This document shows positions 9,614 through 17,461 of a stretch of DNA of 64,000 nt, piece after piece. The first letter of the stretch is position 1. Every line of letters starts with the position of its first letter. Below the pieces are notes generated by a model. It did no database searches. It worked only from the letters and a program-made list of their open reading frames with translations, and was not told the origin of the DNA. Source of the stretch: Pseudomonadota bacterium (GTDB taxonomy: Bacteria; Pseudomonadota; Gammaproteobacteria; Steroidobacterales; Woeseiaceae); assembly GCA_022574185.1 (NCBI GenBank), contig JACZSM010000005.1:22341-86340 (forward strand), read 5' to 3'. Made by a program: the position numbers and the translations under genes.

Positions 9614-10900
9614 ATGAAGGTCCTGGTCATCGGCAGCGGCGGGCGCGAACACGCCCTGGCGTGGAAGTGCGCGCAGTCTCCCGATGTCGATGAAGTACTG
9701 GTGGCGCCGGGCAATGCGGGCACGGCGCGCGAACCCAGGGTACGCAATGTGCCCGTTGCCGCCGATGACATCGAGGCCCTGGCATCGCTCGCGCAGACCG
9801 AAAATGCCGGATTGACGATCGTTGGCCCGGAAGCACCACTTGTCGCCGGCATCGTTGATCGCTTCAATGAACTCAACCTGCCCTGCTTCGGCCCAAGCGC
9901 GGCAGCTGCACAGCTCGAAGGCTCGAAGGCCTTTTCCAAGAACTTTCTTGCCCGGCACAATATTCCGACGGCCCGTTATCAGAATTTCACCGAGCTCGAA
10001 CCCGCGCTAGCCTATATCCGTGAACAAGGTGCGCCGATTGTCGTCAAGGCCGACGGCCTTGCGGCCGGCAAAGGCGTCATCGTGGCAATGACTCTCGAAG
10101 CGGCCGAACAGGCAGCGACGGACATGCTGTGCGGCAGACGATTTGGCGACGCCGGTGCGTGTATTGTTGTCGAGGAATTTCTCGACGGCGAAGAAGCGAG
10201 TTTCATCGTGGTAACCGACGGCACGAATATCCTGCCGCTGGCAACAACGCAGGATCATAAAGCCCGCGACGAAGGAGATGTGGGCCCGAACACGGGCGGC
10301 ATGGGTGCGTATTCGCCTGCACCTGTCGTGACAGCCGATGTCGAAGACGCAATCATGAATCTCGTTATTAGACCAACGCTGGCGGGCATGAAGGCAAATG
10401 GCGCCAACTACACGGGTTTTCTGTACGCGGGTCTCATGATCATGGCCGACGGCACACCCAAGGTCATCGAGTTCAATTGCCGCCTCGGTGATCCTGAAAC
10501 ACAGCCGATCATGGCGCGCCTGCGGTCCGACCTGGTCGCAATCTGCAATGCAACGTTAGACGGTACGCTCGGTGAACAAGAAGCCGTATGGGATACCCGC
10601 GCCTCGCTGGGCGTCGTCATGGCCGCAGGCGGCTATCCCCAGAGCTACGCGAAGGGCAAGTCGATCAACGGACTTGGCGATGCCACTAGCCAGTCACGCA
10701 TGGTCTTTCATGCCGGAACGGCCGAAGACGGAGACAACGTTGTAACCAGTGGTGGGCGAGTCCTGTGCGTTGTCGGTCTTGGCGACACCGTGGCAAAGGC
10801 GGCCAGCGAAGCTTACGCGGCCGTTGACCAGATTCACTGGGAAGGCGCGTACTTCCGCCGTGACATCGGCCATCGCGCCATTGCCAGGGAGAGGGCTTAG
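9614..10900 (+). CDS. purD: Phosphoribosylamine-glycine ligase
   Basis: 428 aa, normal length. ATP-grasp ligase that forms GAR from phosphoribosylamine, glycine and ATP, the second step of purine synthesis. Signatures: N-terminal [49 protein letters not shown], and [13 protein letters not shown]. Follows purH in the same operon and precedes moeA by 4 bp. Confidence 0.97.
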   Translation: MKVLVIGSGGREHALAWKCAQSPDVDEVLVAPGNAGTAREPRVRNVPVAADDIEALASLAQTENAGLTIVGPEAPLVAGIVDRFNELNLPCFGPSAAAAQLEGSKAFSKNFLARHNIPTARYQNFTELEPALAYIREQGAPIVVKADGLAAGKGVIVAMTLEAAEQAATDMLCGRRFGDAGACIVVEEFLDGEEASFIVVTDGTNILPLATTQDHKARDEGDVGPNTGGMGAYSPAPVVTADVEDAIMNLVIRPTLAGMKANGANYTGFLYAGLMIMADGTPKVIEFNCRLGDPETQPIMARLRSDLVAICNATLDGTLGEQEAVWDTRASLGVVMAAGGYPQSYAKGKSINGLGDATSQSRMVFHAGTAEDGDNVVTSGGRVLCVVGLGDTVAKAASEAYAAVDQIHWEGAYFRRDIGHRAIARERA

Positions 10901-10904
10901 CCCC

Positions 10905-12104
10905 ATGCTCACGACAGCTGAAGCCCGTGACGCTATCCTGGCCGCGATACCGGCATGTAGTGTCGAGTCCGTCCCTGTCGAGCAGGCGACCGGACGAGTT
11001 TTGCGACAAAGTGTCAAAGCCGAACGAGACCAGCCACCCTTCGATCGCGTGATGATGGATGGCATTGCGATCTCGTTTGGTGACTTCGATAGTGGCATGC
11101 GTCAATTTCAGATTCAGGCCATGCAGGCTGCGGGCGATCCCGCACTGACGCTGCAAACCGGCAAAGCGATTGAGATCATGACAGGAGCGTCGCTTCCCGA
11201 CGGCGCGGACTGCATCGTTCCGGTCGAGCGTATTACCGAAACAGACGGGTTCGCCGAAATCGAGGCTGACTACACCGCCGAGCAAAGACAATTCATCCAT
11301 GCACGCGGATCCGACCACACAAAAAATACCGAACTGCTGACACCAGGTACACGCGTATCGCCGATGGACATCGCGGTCATCACTTCGTGCGGCCTGGGCA
11401 ATGTCGATGTCAGCAAAAAACCGACGATTCGCGTTATCTCGACCGGCAATGAACTCGTCGCAGCGGGCGAAGCGATCGAGGCACACCAGATTCGCATGTC
11501 AAATGGTCCGGCCATGATTGCGTTGCTGCAGCAACATGGTTTCGATGATTGCGAACACGATCACCTGGTTGACGATCCGACGTTACTGAAAAAACGAATC
11601 GCCGCACACCTCGATGCCGCTGACACGCTGGTACTCAGTGGCGGCGTATCAATGGGCAAAGCCGACTACCTGCCCAGGGTATTCGACGAACTCGGCGTCG
11701 ATGTCGTGTTTCACAAGATCAGCCAACGCCCGGGCCGGCCGATGTGGTTCGGTATCGGACCCAGGAAACAAGCCGTGTTCGCGCTGCCCGGCAATCCGGT
11801 CTCGACACTCGTGTGTTGCCGGCAATACGTGATCCCTGCTCTGAATGCAGCAGCCGGATTGCGCGAGCAAGCGCCTGAGTTTGCATCGCTCGCACAGGAC
11901 GTTACTTTCAAACCCAAACTTACGTATTTCCTCCCTGTAAAACTGATCTCGAGTATTGGCGGTCCTTTGCGCGCGATGCCCGTGCATACGAATACATCCG
12001 GAGACTTCACGGCCCTGTCCGGCACCGATGGCTATGTCGAGCTCGAACGCGATCAGACTGACTTCCCATCCGGTACGCCGGCACGGCTGCATCGCTGGAC
12101 CTGA
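10905..12104 (+). CDS. moeA: Molybdopterin molybdenumtransferase
   Basis: 399 aa from the ATG at 10905 (4 bp after purD). It inserts molybdate into adenylylated molybdopterin during Mo-cofactor maturation. Family motifs: DQPPFDRVMMDGIAI, the TGASLPDGADCIVPVE segment, STGNELV, SGGVSMGKADYLP, and the FALPGNPVSTLV loop. MoeA is usually grouped with other molybdenum genes; here it sits at the end of the purine operon with the integron immediately downstream, so it marks the left boundary of the accessory region. Confidence 0.93.
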   Translation: MLTTAEARDAILAAIPACSVESVPVEQATGRVLRQSVKAERDQPPFDRVMMDGIAISFGDFDSGMRQFQIQAMQAAGDPALTLQTGKAIEIMTGASLPDGADCIVPVERITETDGFAEIEADYTAEQRQFIHARGSDHTKNTELLTPGTRVSPMDIAVITSCGLGNVDVSKKPTIRVISTGNELVAAGEAIEAHQIRMSNGPAMIALLQQHGFDDCEHDHLVDDPTLLKKRIAAHLDAADTLVLSGGVSMGKADYLPRVFDELGVDVVFHKISQRPGRPMWFGIGPRKQAVFALPGNPVSTLVCCRQYVIPALNAAAGLREQAPEFASLAQDVTFKPKLTYFLPVKLISSIGGPLRAMPVHTNTSGDFTALSGTDGYVELERDQTDFPSGTPARLHRWT

Positions 12105-12132
12105 TGTCCTGAATTGAAGGAAATGCTGAGAT

Positions 12133-12974
12133 TCACAGCCCTTCCAACGGACTCCGTACTGCGTGTCCACCCCGTTTGATGACATGCGTGTAAATTTGCG
12201 TTGTCTGCACCTGGGAGTGGCCTAACAGTTCCTGCACTGTGCGAATGTCATAGCCACTCTCGAGCAAGTGCGTGGCGAACGAGTGACGGAAGGTATGACT
12301 TGTCGCACGCTTGTTGATTCCCGATTCCCTGACGGCGTGCGTGACGGCGCGCGCAAGACCAGAGGCGTGAGCGTGATGGCGCCGTTCTCGCCCTCCTCGA
12401 TATCGCGCTCCATCAAGCCACGCACGAAATCCAGCTGGTGTTCGATGTGCGGCAACAGCGAATCGGGCAATATCGTGCGACGATCCTTGTTGCCCTTGCC
12501 ATCGCGAATGGTGAGCTGCAAGTACTCGGTGTCGATATCCTGAACACGCAGTCGAAGACACTCAGTGAGCCGCAAACCACTGCCGTACAAAAAGCTGGCC
12601 ATAAGCCAATGCTTGCCCTGCAGGCATTTCAGAACCCTGGCAACCTCCGACTTTGTCATCACGATGGGCACACGTGCGGGTCGCTTCGCACGTACAATCT
12701 CATCCATCCAGGGCAGCTCCACTTGCAGACCCTTTTTGTACAGAAACAGCAGCGCGCTCAGCGCCTGATTCTGTGGCGATGCCGACAAGTGACCGTCCGT
12801 CGCCAGGTACGAAAGAAACGCCTGAATTTCCTCTGCACCCATCTCCCGTGGATGTCGCTTGCCGTGATACAAGATGAAGCGACGAATCCACTTCCAGTAA
12901 GTTTCCTCCGTCCGGTAACTGTAATGTCGAACGCGAATTTCAGACCGAAACTCTTCCCTGAGCTTCTTCGCCAT
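12133..12974 (-). pseudogene. intI: Integron integrase (tyrosine recombinase), deletion plus frameshift
   Basis: The first frame (from 12974) encodes a good IntI N-terminus (YRTEETYWKWIRRFILYHGKR-type opening) and the first catalytic box (GSGLRLTE, Arg135; then DGKGNKD). The frame is lost near 12390, after ERDIEEG. The sequence continues in another frame from RERRHH through [19 protein letters not shown] (catalytic His/Arg), LLGH, TTQIYTH (nucleophile Tyr) and the usual IntI end ([13 protein letters not shown]). Joined, the parts give about 280 residues against 320-340 for intact IntI. The gap of about 40 residues covers the stretch specific to integron integrases that lies between boxes I and II. 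All catalytic residues survive, but no single frame encodes them. Cassette recombination by this protein is therefore unlikely unless a second integrase exists elsewhere. Confidence 0.9.
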
Positions 12975-13115
12975 CGCAATACTTCCCTTAATTTTTTGGC
13001 AACATATCTCTAACCATCATGTGACTATTCAGCGACTTGATCCTCCCAACAACATGCTATTCTGCCCAATTCAACGACTTTCGCCCGATTATCGGGCAAC
13101 CACATAAAGTTAGTC
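12975..13115 (+). other. attI region and first cassette junction
   Basis: The 135 bp between the integrase start and the first cassette should contain attI and the integrase promoter. The junction is fixed by logic: the core at 13109-13115 (GTTAGTC) is the exact reverse complement of the R'' core at the end of the first cassette (GACTAAC, 13740-13746), so the crossover lies between 13109 and 13110. A perfect 7-bp-arm inverted repeat (GCCCGAT-T-ATCGGGC, 13083-13097) sits just left of the junction. A weak plus-strand promoter candidate for the cassettes (TTGATC 13037-13042, TATTCT 13058-13063, 15-bp spacer) is unconvincing. I found no LexA-type box. Confidence 0.7.
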
Positions 13116-13125
13116 TTCTCGACGC

Positions 13126-13154
13126 TTGATGCGTGGTGCGCAACACGCTATACT
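13126..13154 (+). promoter_or_regulatory. Promoter and operator of TA cassette 1
   Basis: -35 TTGATG at 13126-13131 and -10 TATACT at 13149-13154 with a 17-bp spacer. The spacer is filled by a near-perfect palindrome at 13131-13148 (GCGTG-g-TGCGCA-a-CACGC), a likely autoregulatory operator for the HigA protein. The toxin start codon (13161) begins 7 nt after the -10, which predicts a leaderless transcript. Confidence 0.7.
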
Positions 13155-13160
13155 GTGCGC

Positions 13161-13442
13161 GTGATCAAGTCATTCCGCCATAAGGACCTTCGGCGATTCT
13201 TTGAGGATGGTACTAAGTCTGGAATCCAACCCAAGCACGCTGATCGACTCCGGTTACAACTTGCGGCCCTGGATACCGCCCAGACCATTGACGATATGGA
13301 TATCCCCGGTTACCGGCTTCATCCTCTCAAGGGTCGTATGAAAGGCCGTTGGTCGATATCAGTCAGTGGCAACTGGCGACTGACTTTCAAATTTGAGGGC
13401 GGAAACGTCAATATCTTGGACTACGAGGATTATCACAAATGA
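13161..13442 (+). CDS. higB: HigB/RelE-type toxin (cassette 1)
   Basis: 93 aa from GTG 13161, chosen because it gives the family N-terminus (V/M-IKSFRHKDLRRFF) and matches the start of the homologous toxin at 17462; an in-frame GTG two codons upstream is possible. The family consists of ribosome-dependent mRNA endonucleases. Conserved segments: FEDGTKSGIQ, a C-terminal RWSISVSGNWRLTFKFEGG and LDYEDYHK. Toxin precedes antitoxin, the usual HigBA order, with an ATGA overlap between them. The pair occupies a complete integron cassette with its own promoter, so it does not depend on a cassette promoter. Confidence 0.9.
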   Translation: MIKSFRHKDLRRFFEDGTKSGIQPKHADRLRLQLAALDTAQTIDDMDIPGYRLHPLKGRMKGRWSISVSGNWRLTFKFEGGNVNILDYEDYHK

Positions 13443-13732
13443 CCATGCACAATCCGCCGCACCCCGGCGACTTTATCCGTGCCACTTATATCGAGCCTTT
13501 CGATATCAGTATTCGTTCGCTTGCCGAAAGCCTGGATGTATCACCGTCGACTTTGACGCGGATTGTCAGTACCAGCAGCGGAGTAAGTCCCGAGATGGCT
13601 TTGCGGCTCTCTAAGGCGCTCGGACGATCTCCGGAGAGCTGGCTTGCGATGCAGCACAATTTTGATCTTTGGCAAGCGAAGAGGTCCGCGGATTTATCCG
13701 ACGTCCAGAAAATCCAGTTTGAGGCTGCGTAG
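13439..13732 (+). CDS. higA: HigA-type antitoxin, XRE family (cassette 1)
   Basis: 97 aa; ATG overlaps the toxin stop (ATGA). N-terminal [18 protein letters not shown] is the signature of HigA antitoxins; the XRE helix-turn-helix spans about residues 25-80 (SLAESLDVSPSTLTRIVS ... EMALRLSKAL). It should neutralise the cassette 1 toxin and repress the operon at the palindrome at 13131-13148. A second ATG two codons in is equally plausible as start. Confidence 0.9.
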   Translation: MTMHNPPHPGDFIRATYIEPFDISIRSLAESLDVSPSTLTRIVSTSSGVSPEMALRLSKALGRSPESWLAMQHNFDLWQAKRSADLSDVQKIQFEAA

Positions 13733-13739
13733 TAGAGCA

Positions 13740-13845
13740 GACTAACAATGCGCTGCATACTTGCCGCCTTGTCGTATCTGTCACACATCTTGCATCCGCA
13801 ACATGTGCGCCAGATACTGGGCGCAATAAAGCTTAGACGTTAGGC
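13740..13845 (+). repeat. attC site 1 (type A)
   Basis: 106 bp. R'' core GACTAAC (13740-13746) pairs with GTTAGTC at 13109, proving it belongs to cassette 1. R' core GTTAGGC at 13839-13845. The body is of the A type: TGCGCTGCATACTTGCCGCC on the left, CAGATACTGGGCGCAAT on the right. The two halves can fold into the imperfect hairpin recognised as single-stranded DNA by integron integrases. Confidence 0.93.
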
Positions 13846-13868
13846 GACTCGATCCTCTTTCCCAGATC

Positions 13869-13896
13869 TTGACACATGTACCAATAATGGTACACT
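13869..13896 (+). promoter_or_regulatory. Promoter and operator of TA cassette 2
   Basis: -35 TTGACA (13869-13874), -10 TACACT (13891-13896), 16-bp spacer. An 18-bp palindrome, TGTACC-AATAAT-GGTACA (13877-13894), lies across the spacer and -10. The ATG of the toxin is at 13903, 7 nt after the -10, so the transcript should start at or next to the start codon. Confidence 0.75.
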
Positions 13897-13902
13897 ATCT
13901 CA

Positions 13903-14247
13903 ATGCCATCGGATCGGCCCATTTCGGTAGTCTTTTTCCGCCTAGACTCAGGACGAGAACCTGCTAGAGATTGGCTGAAAGCTATGACTCCGAAGAGCCG
14001 AAAGACCATTGGCGAAGACATTATGACGCTTCAGTTCGGTTGGCCGGTAGGAATGCCACTAGCTCGAAAAATGGAGGTTGATCTTTGGGAGCTTCGTTCG
14101 AACATTCCATCTGGGATTGCCCGGATATTTTTCACGATTTACGGAAACAATATCGTGCTCCTCCACGGATTCGTTAAGAAATCCCGTAAGACACCTACCA
14201 ATGAATTATCAACTGCGAAGCGTCGCTTAACAAAATTGAGATCGTAG
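13903..14247 (+). CDS. Gp49-like (DUF891) RelE-superfamily toxin (cassette 2)
   Basis: 114 aa. Matches the phage-derived Gp49-like/HigB-2 group: WELRSNIPSGIARIFFTIYG (core strand pair with the conserved ELR and R.F) and a C-terminal LLHGFVKKSRKTP. These proteins are mRNA interferases that act on translating ribosomes. Followed 2 bp later by an XRE antitoxin. Codon use looks more AT-rich than the neighbouring core genes. The start is fixed by the promoter spacing and by the lack of a better upstream codon. Confidence 0.88.
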   Translation: MPSDRPISVVFFRLDSGREPARDWLKAMTPKSRKTIGEDIMTLQFGWPVGMPLARKMEVDLWELRSNIPSGIARIFFTIYGNNIVLLHGFVKKSRKTPTNELSTAKRRLTKLRS

Positions 14248-14249
14248 AT

Positions 14250-14558
14250 ATGGCGAAGAAAAACTTAGGTAGTAACTTTGACGATTTTCTCGAGAAAGAA
14301 GGAATTCTCGAGGAAGCGAAAGCTGTGGCCGTAAAACGCTACATTGCTTACCAACTTGCTCAGAAAATGTCGGAGAAAAATCTCAGTAAGTCCGAAATGG
14401 CTCGTCTAATGGAAACTAGTCGGTCCGCTCTGGATCGGTTGCTTGACCCGGATAACACGTCAGTAACGCTGCAGACACTTCAAAGCGCGGTTCAAGCGCT
14501 TGGTGGCCGACTATATGTCGAACTCCAATTTGACAGTAATGCACCAAGAGTCGCCTAA
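14250..14558 (+). CDS. XRE-family antitoxin (cassette 2)
   Basis: 102 aa. C-terminal helix-turn-helix: YQLAQKMSEKNLSKSEMARLMETSRSALDRLLDP, then a short tail ending in strand-like LYVELQF. This is the usual partner of Gp49-like toxins (HigA-2 type). The stop codon TAA is part of the attC R'' core (GCC TAA C), so the last residue and stop come from the recombination site itself. Confidence 0.88.
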   Translation: MAKKNLGSNFDDFLEKEGILEEAKAVAVKRYIAYQLAQKMSEKNLSKSEMARLMETSRSALDRLLDPDNTSVTLQTLQSAVQALGGRLYVELQFDSNAPRVA

Positions 14559-14658
14559 CAATGCGCTGCATACTTGCCGCCTCATCGTACCTGTCACACA
14601 TCTTGCAATCGCAACATGTGCGCCAGATACTGGGCGCAATTAAGCTTAGACGTTAGGC
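14553..14658 (+). repeat. attC site 2 (type A)
   Basis: 106 bp; R'' GCCTAAC (14553-14559) is the complement of the core that opens this cassette (GTTAGGC, 13839). R' GTTAGGC at 14652-14658. Body almost identical to attC 1. Confidence 0.93.
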
Positions 14659-14729
14659 AGCAGCAGAAACGCGTTCGCGAAATTATCGCTGAACACCGAT
14701 CCACTCACCCAACCAATCATGTTGCCTCT

Positions 14730-15125
14730 ATGATCGATCACATAGACATTGCTGTCGCGAACCTCCAACGAAGCCGCGAGTATTACCGTCGGACTCTCGC
14801 ACCACTTGGCTTTGAGCCAATAGTCGATATCGATCGGAGCGATGGACGCAAAGGCACAGGATTCGGCCGCGAGTCCAAGCCACAGTTTTGGATCGGCGGC
14901 GGTTCTGCTGTTGTTGGCCGCTTACATATTGCATTCGAGGCCGAATCGCGCGCCGCCGTCGACGAATTCTATAAAGAAGCACTTAGTGCCGGTGCAAAGT
15001 CGAAAGGGGAACCCGGACTGCAACCTCGCTACGGAGATAACTACTACGCGGCGTTTGTGCTAGATCCAGATGGTCATACTATCGAAGCCGTTTGTCGGCG
15101 CCACGATTCGAGCGAAGCCGCGTGA
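14730..15125 (+). CDS. VOC-family (glyoxalase/bleomycin-resistance-like) protein (cassette 3)
   Basis: 131 aa from ATG 14730 (MIDHIDIAVANLQRSREYY), the typical VOC N-terminus with the first metal-binding His. Later segments RLHIAFEAES, YYAAFVLDPDGHTIEAVCR contain the second His and the metal-ligand Glu. Family members are metal-dependent lyases, dioxygenases or drug-binding proteins; the substrate cannot be assigned. The reading frame is open further upstream into attC 2 but lacks a good start there. No promoter is seen in the 72 bp before the start. Confidence 0.85.
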   Translation: MIDHIDIAVANLQRSREYYRRTLAPLGFEPIVDIDRSDGRKGTGFGRESKPQFWIGGGSAVVGRLHIAFEAESRAAVDEFYKEALSAGAKSKGEPGLQPRYGDNYYAAFVLDPDGHTIEAVCRRHDSSEAA

Positions 15126-15140
15126 TGGTCGTACTATGCT

Positions 15141-15243
15141 GCCTAACAATGCGCTTCATTGATGCCGTCTGGCTTTCGTCACGGTTCTTGCAGCGGCAAC
15201 AACCGCGCCGTAAGCTGAGCGCATCAAAGCTTAGACGTTAGGC
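15141..15243 (+). repeat. attC site 3 (type B)
   Basis: 103 bp; R'' GCCTAAC (15141-15147), R' GTTAGGC (15237-15243). The body differs from type A: left half GCTTCATTGATGCCGTCTGG, right half TTGCAGCGGCAACAACCGCG then GCATCAAAGCTTAGACG. The same B body recurs after cassettes 6 and 8. Confidence 0.93.
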
Positions 15244-15264
15244 TGCACTAAGCTCTTTCCCTGA

Positions 15265-15301
15265 TTGACATACTATTTAAAGTATATATACTATTTAGTA
15301 T
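15265..15301 (+). promoter_or_regulatory. Promoter and double operator of TA cassette 4
   Basis: -35 TTGACA (15265-15270), -10 TATACT (15287-15292), 16-bp spacer. Two palindromes with the same half-site: ATACT-ATTTAA-AGTAT (15270-15285) and ATACT-ATTT-AGTAT (15288-15301). The second runs up to the toxin ATG at 15302, 10 nt after the -10. This fits cooperative autorepression by the cassette antitoxin. Confidence 0.75.
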
Positions 15302-15583
15302 ATGTGGCAGATCTTTGAGCATCGCAATCTTCAGCGACGGATACGCAAGATTCCGAAGACTGTGCTCAAGCGTTATGAAAAGTGGAAGGACATCGTTGAG
15401 ATTTCCGGGCCAACCGGGCTTCGACAGATACGCGGCTTTAACGACGAGGCATTGCGTGGCGACTGGAGGGGCCACCGTTCTTCGAGGCTCAGCGATCAAT
15501 TTCGAGTCATCTACAAGATTCAGAGGAAGAAATTGTTTGTGATGGTCGTCGAATTGACCGCGCATGATTACCGAAGGAAATAG
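15302..15583 (+). CDS. RelE/ParE-superfamily (HigB-like) toxin (cassette 4)
   Basis: 93 aa. Core of the RelE fold: LRGDWRGHRSSRLSDQFRVIYKI followed by VMVVELTAHDYRRK, with the C-terminal HDYR characteristic of mRNA interferases of this group. Basic N-terminal helices (LQRRIRKIPKTVLKRYEKW). Different subfamily from the toxins of cassettes 1, 2 and 7. An XRE antitoxin follows directly, making a complete TA cassette. Confidence 0.88.
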   Translation: MWQIFEHRNLQRRIRKIPKTVLKRYEKWKDIVEISGPTGLRQIRGFNDEALRGDWRGHRSSRLSDQFRVIYKIQRKKLFVMVVELTAHDYRRK

Positions 15584-15585
15584 TG

Positions 15586-15846
15586 ATGAAGGATTTTAAA
15601 CCCGCAAAACGCCATATCAGCGTCTCAATCGGCGAATCCGTACGGATTCTTCGAGAACTTCAGGAGTTCAGCCAAACTGAGCTTGCTGATGTTTGTGGTA
15701 TTCCACAGTCAACAATTTCGGCGATTGAGAATGATCGTGTTCGATTGGGTGTTGAAAGAGCCAAGACTCTGGCTAGGGCGCTCAGATGTCACCCGGCAGT
15801 TATCCTGTTCCCTGGCTGGGACGTTTTGGTGGAAACTGCAGCCTAA
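15586..15846 (+). CDS. XRE-family antitoxin (cassette 4)
   Basis: 86 aa from ATG 15586, 2 bp after the toxin stop (a GTG one codon earlier is also open). Helix-turn-helix: SVRILRELQEFSQTELADVCGIPQSTISAIENDRVRLGVERAKTLA, split here only for length. It should bind the palindromes ahead of the toxin gene. The last Ala codon and TAA stop are part of the attC 4 R'' core. Confidence 0.85.
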   Translation: MKDFKPAKRHISVSIGESVRILRELQEFSQTELADVCGIPQSTISAIENDRVRLGVERAKTLARALRCHPAVILFPGWDVLVETAA

Positions 15847-15946
15847 CAATGCGCTTCATACTTGCCACCTGTTCGTATCGGTCACACATCTTGCATTCGC
15901 AACATGTGCGCCAGATACTGGACGCAATTAAGCTTAGACGTTAGTT
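15841..15946 (+). repeat. attC site 4 (type A)
   Basis: 106 bp; R'' GCCTAAC (15841-15847) matches the cassette 4 opening core. R' is GTTAGTT (15940-15946), a variant that belongs to cassette 5 and is matched at the end of that cassette. Confidence 0.92.
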
Positions 15947-15982
15947 GCCGCTGATCTTCGGCGAGGCGTTCCAACCCTGTCC

Positions 15983-16010
15983 TTGACTATAGTATCAATA
16001 GTGATACTAT
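15983..16010 (+). promoter_or_regulatory. Promoter and operator of hicAB cassette 5
   Basis: -35 TTGACT (15983-15988), -10 TACTAT (16005-16010), 16-bp spacer; an overlapping TATAAT at 16008 is an alternative with 19-bp spacing. A perfect 22-bp palindrome ATAGTATCA-ATAG-TGATACTAT (15989-16010) occupies the spacer and -10. The hicA GTG is at 16017, 7 nt after the -10. Confidence 0.75.
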
Positions 16011-16016
16011 AATTCT

Positions 16017-16268
16017 GTGGCTTCTACTGGGGACATTCTGGCCAAGATGCGGCGTAATCCCAAAGGGATTCGCTTCAACGAACTCTGCAAGGTCTGTGAG
16101 CACTACTTTGGCAAGCCACGTAAATCCGGTTCAAGTCACCGGGTGTATAAGACGCCTTGGGCGGGAGATCCGAGAGTCAATATCCAGAGTTCCCGTGGCA
16201 AAGCGAAGGCCTATCAAGTACGTCAGGTCTTATTGGCAATTGATCGTTTAGAGAGTAGCAATGGCTAA
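16017..16268 (+). CDS. hicA: HicA-type mRNA interferase toxin (cassette 5)
   Basis: 83 aa from GTG. HicA folds as a small double-stranded-RNA-binding-like domain that cleaves mRNA; the catalytic His lies in the conserved GSSHRVYKT segment. Also seen: IRFNELCKVCEHYFG and the C-terminal KAKAYQVRQVLLAI. hicB overlaps its end by 8 bp. Toxin-first order as in most hicAB loci. Confidence 0.88.
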   Translation: MASTGDILAKMRRNPKGIRFNELCKVCEHYFGKPRKSGSSHRVYKTPWAGDPRVNIQSSRGKAKAYQVRQVLLAIDRLESSNG

Positions 16269-16587
16269 AAAAATAGATCGTTACACTTATCGCGTTACCT
16301 GGTCCGAAGAGGATCAGGAGTACGTCGGACTGTGTGTGGAATTCCCAAGCATGAGTTGGCTGGAAAAGACTCAGGAGAAAGCATTAGTGGGTATCCGGAA
16401 ACTCGTCGCAGATACTGTTGCAGACCTGAAGAAAAACAAGGAATCGGTCCCTGAGCCAATTTCAACCCGACCGTTCAGTGGAAAATTTATGGTTCGCGTT
16501 CCTCCGGAAGTACATCGAATGCTCACCATCCGGGCAGCCGAATCCGGTGTCAGTCTCAACCGGCTGGTATCGTCCAAATTGTCGTAG
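16261..16587 (+). CDS. hicB: HicB-type antitoxin (cassette 5)
   Basis: 108 aa. N-terminal partial RNase-H-like HicB domain (YTYRVTWSEEDQEYVGLCVEFPS, with WLEKTQEKALVGIRKLV). C-terminal ribbon-helix-helix-like DNA-binding segment (FMVRVPPEVHRMLTIRAAESG, SLNRLVSSKL). It should neutralise HicA and repress the operon at the palindrome at 15989-16010. Confidence 0.9.
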   Translation: MAKKIDRYTYRVTWSEEDQEYVGLCVEFPSMSWLEKTQEKALVGIRKLVADTVADLKKNKESVPEPISTRPFSGKFMVRVPPEVHRMLTIRAAESGVSLNRLVSSKLS

Positions 16588-16592
16588 CCGGC

Positions 16593-16698
16593 AACTAACA
16601 ATGCGCTGCATACTTGCCGCCTTATCGTACCTGTCACACATCTTGCATTCGCAACATGTGCGCCAGATACTGGGCGCAATTAAGCTTAGACGTTAGAC
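16593..16698 (+). repeat. attC site 5 (type A)
   Basis: 106 bp; R'' AACTAAC (16593-16599) is the exact complement of the unusual GTTAGTT core at 15940, so cassette 5 is a precise unit. R' GTTAGAC at 16692-16698. Confidence 0.93.
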
Positions 16699-16705
16699 AA
16701 CACTC

Positions 16706-17317
16706 ATGCACGCAGTGGTATTCGACATCGACGGCACTCTCTTAGATTCTAATTCGGTAGACGACGATTTATATCGTTCGTCCCTACGACACGTACTAGG
16801 CCCAGTTCGATTTCGTGAGGAGATTTCAGACTACGATTTCGTTTCCGACTCGGGGATTCTTTGGCAAGTTCTCGCCGACAATGACCTAATGATTTCACCC
16901 GACCCCACCCCGGAAATTATCGAGTACTTCGTTAACGCTCTACAAGATCATATCTCTGAGAATGGCGGGTTCCGTGAGGTTCCTGGCGCACGCAAGTTCT
17001 TTGAGTCGTTACGGTCCTCACAGGACCACTATGTGGCTATTGCTACGGGAGGCTGGTCAGCTTCAGCAATATTGAAGCTCCGCTCAGCCGGCTTTGATTT
17101 GGACGGACTCCAGTTATCAGCCTCGGACAACGAGCACGACCGAACCGCGATAATGCGCTCGGCATTAGACCGAGAGAAGTCAGAGTACGAATCTGTAACT
17201 TACTATGGTGATGGGCCGTGGGATAGAGATGCCTGTATCTCGCTTGGGTGGAACTTCGTTCCCGTCGGTCGCGAAATCGGCGGATTGGAGACGTACCATA
17301 ACTTAGGTGTTGTCTAA
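16706..17317 (+). CDS. HAD-superfamily hydrolase (cassette 6)
   Basis: 203 aa. Motif I FDIDGTLLDS, motif II ATGGWS, motif III region RDREK, and motif IV GDGPWDRDA mark a HAD phosphatase of the phosphoglycolate phosphatase-like group. Substrate unknown. Starts 8 bp after the R' core without a visible promoter or strong ribosome-binding site, so expression depends on read-through from upstream. The stop TAA is part of the R'' core (GTC TAA C). Confidence 0.88.
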   Translation: MHAVVFDIDGTLLDSNSVDDDLYRSSLRHVLGPVRFREEISDYDFVSDSGILWQVLADNDLMISPDPTPEIIEYFVNALQDHISENGGFREVPGARKFFESLRSSQDHYVAIATGGWSASAILKLRSAGFDLDGLQLSASDNEHDRTAIMRSALDREKSEYESVTYYGDGPWDRDACISLGWNFVPVGREIGGLETYHNLGVV

Positions 17318-17415
17318 CAATGCGCTTCATTGTTGCCGTCTGGCTTCCGTCACAAAGCTTGCACAACGCAACCTTTGCGCCGTAAGCTGGTCGCATCAAA
17401 GCTTAGTCGTTAGGC
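17312..17415 (+). repeat. attC site 6 (type B)
   Basis: 104 bp; R'' GTCTAAC (17312-17318) complements the GTTAGAC at 16692. R' GTTAGGC (17409-17415). B-type body, with the inner right part changed to TTAGTCG just before the core. Confidence 0.92.
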
Positions 17416-17426
17416 GGCGCTCGTCA

Positions 17427-17455
17427 TTGACACGTGTAACGTATCACGTTACACT
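17427..17455 (+). promoter_or_regulatory. Promoter and operator of TA cassette 7
   Basis: -35 TTGACA (17427-17432), -10 TACACT (17450-17455), 17-bp spacer. A perfect 21-bp palindrome GTGTAACG-TATCA-CGTTACAC (17434-17454) fills the spacer. The toxin GTG at 17462 is 7 nt after the -10, as in cassettes 1, 2 and 5. Confidence 0.8.
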
Positions 17456-17461
17456 ATTCTC

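Noticed and set aside
12438..13013. 191-codon plus-strand frame over the integrase
   Set aside because: Lies opposite clear IntI coding sequence on the minus strand and resembles no protein.
12975..13109. SOS (LexA) box controlling intI
   Set aside because: No CTGT-N8-ACAG-like sequence found in the intergenic region on either strand.
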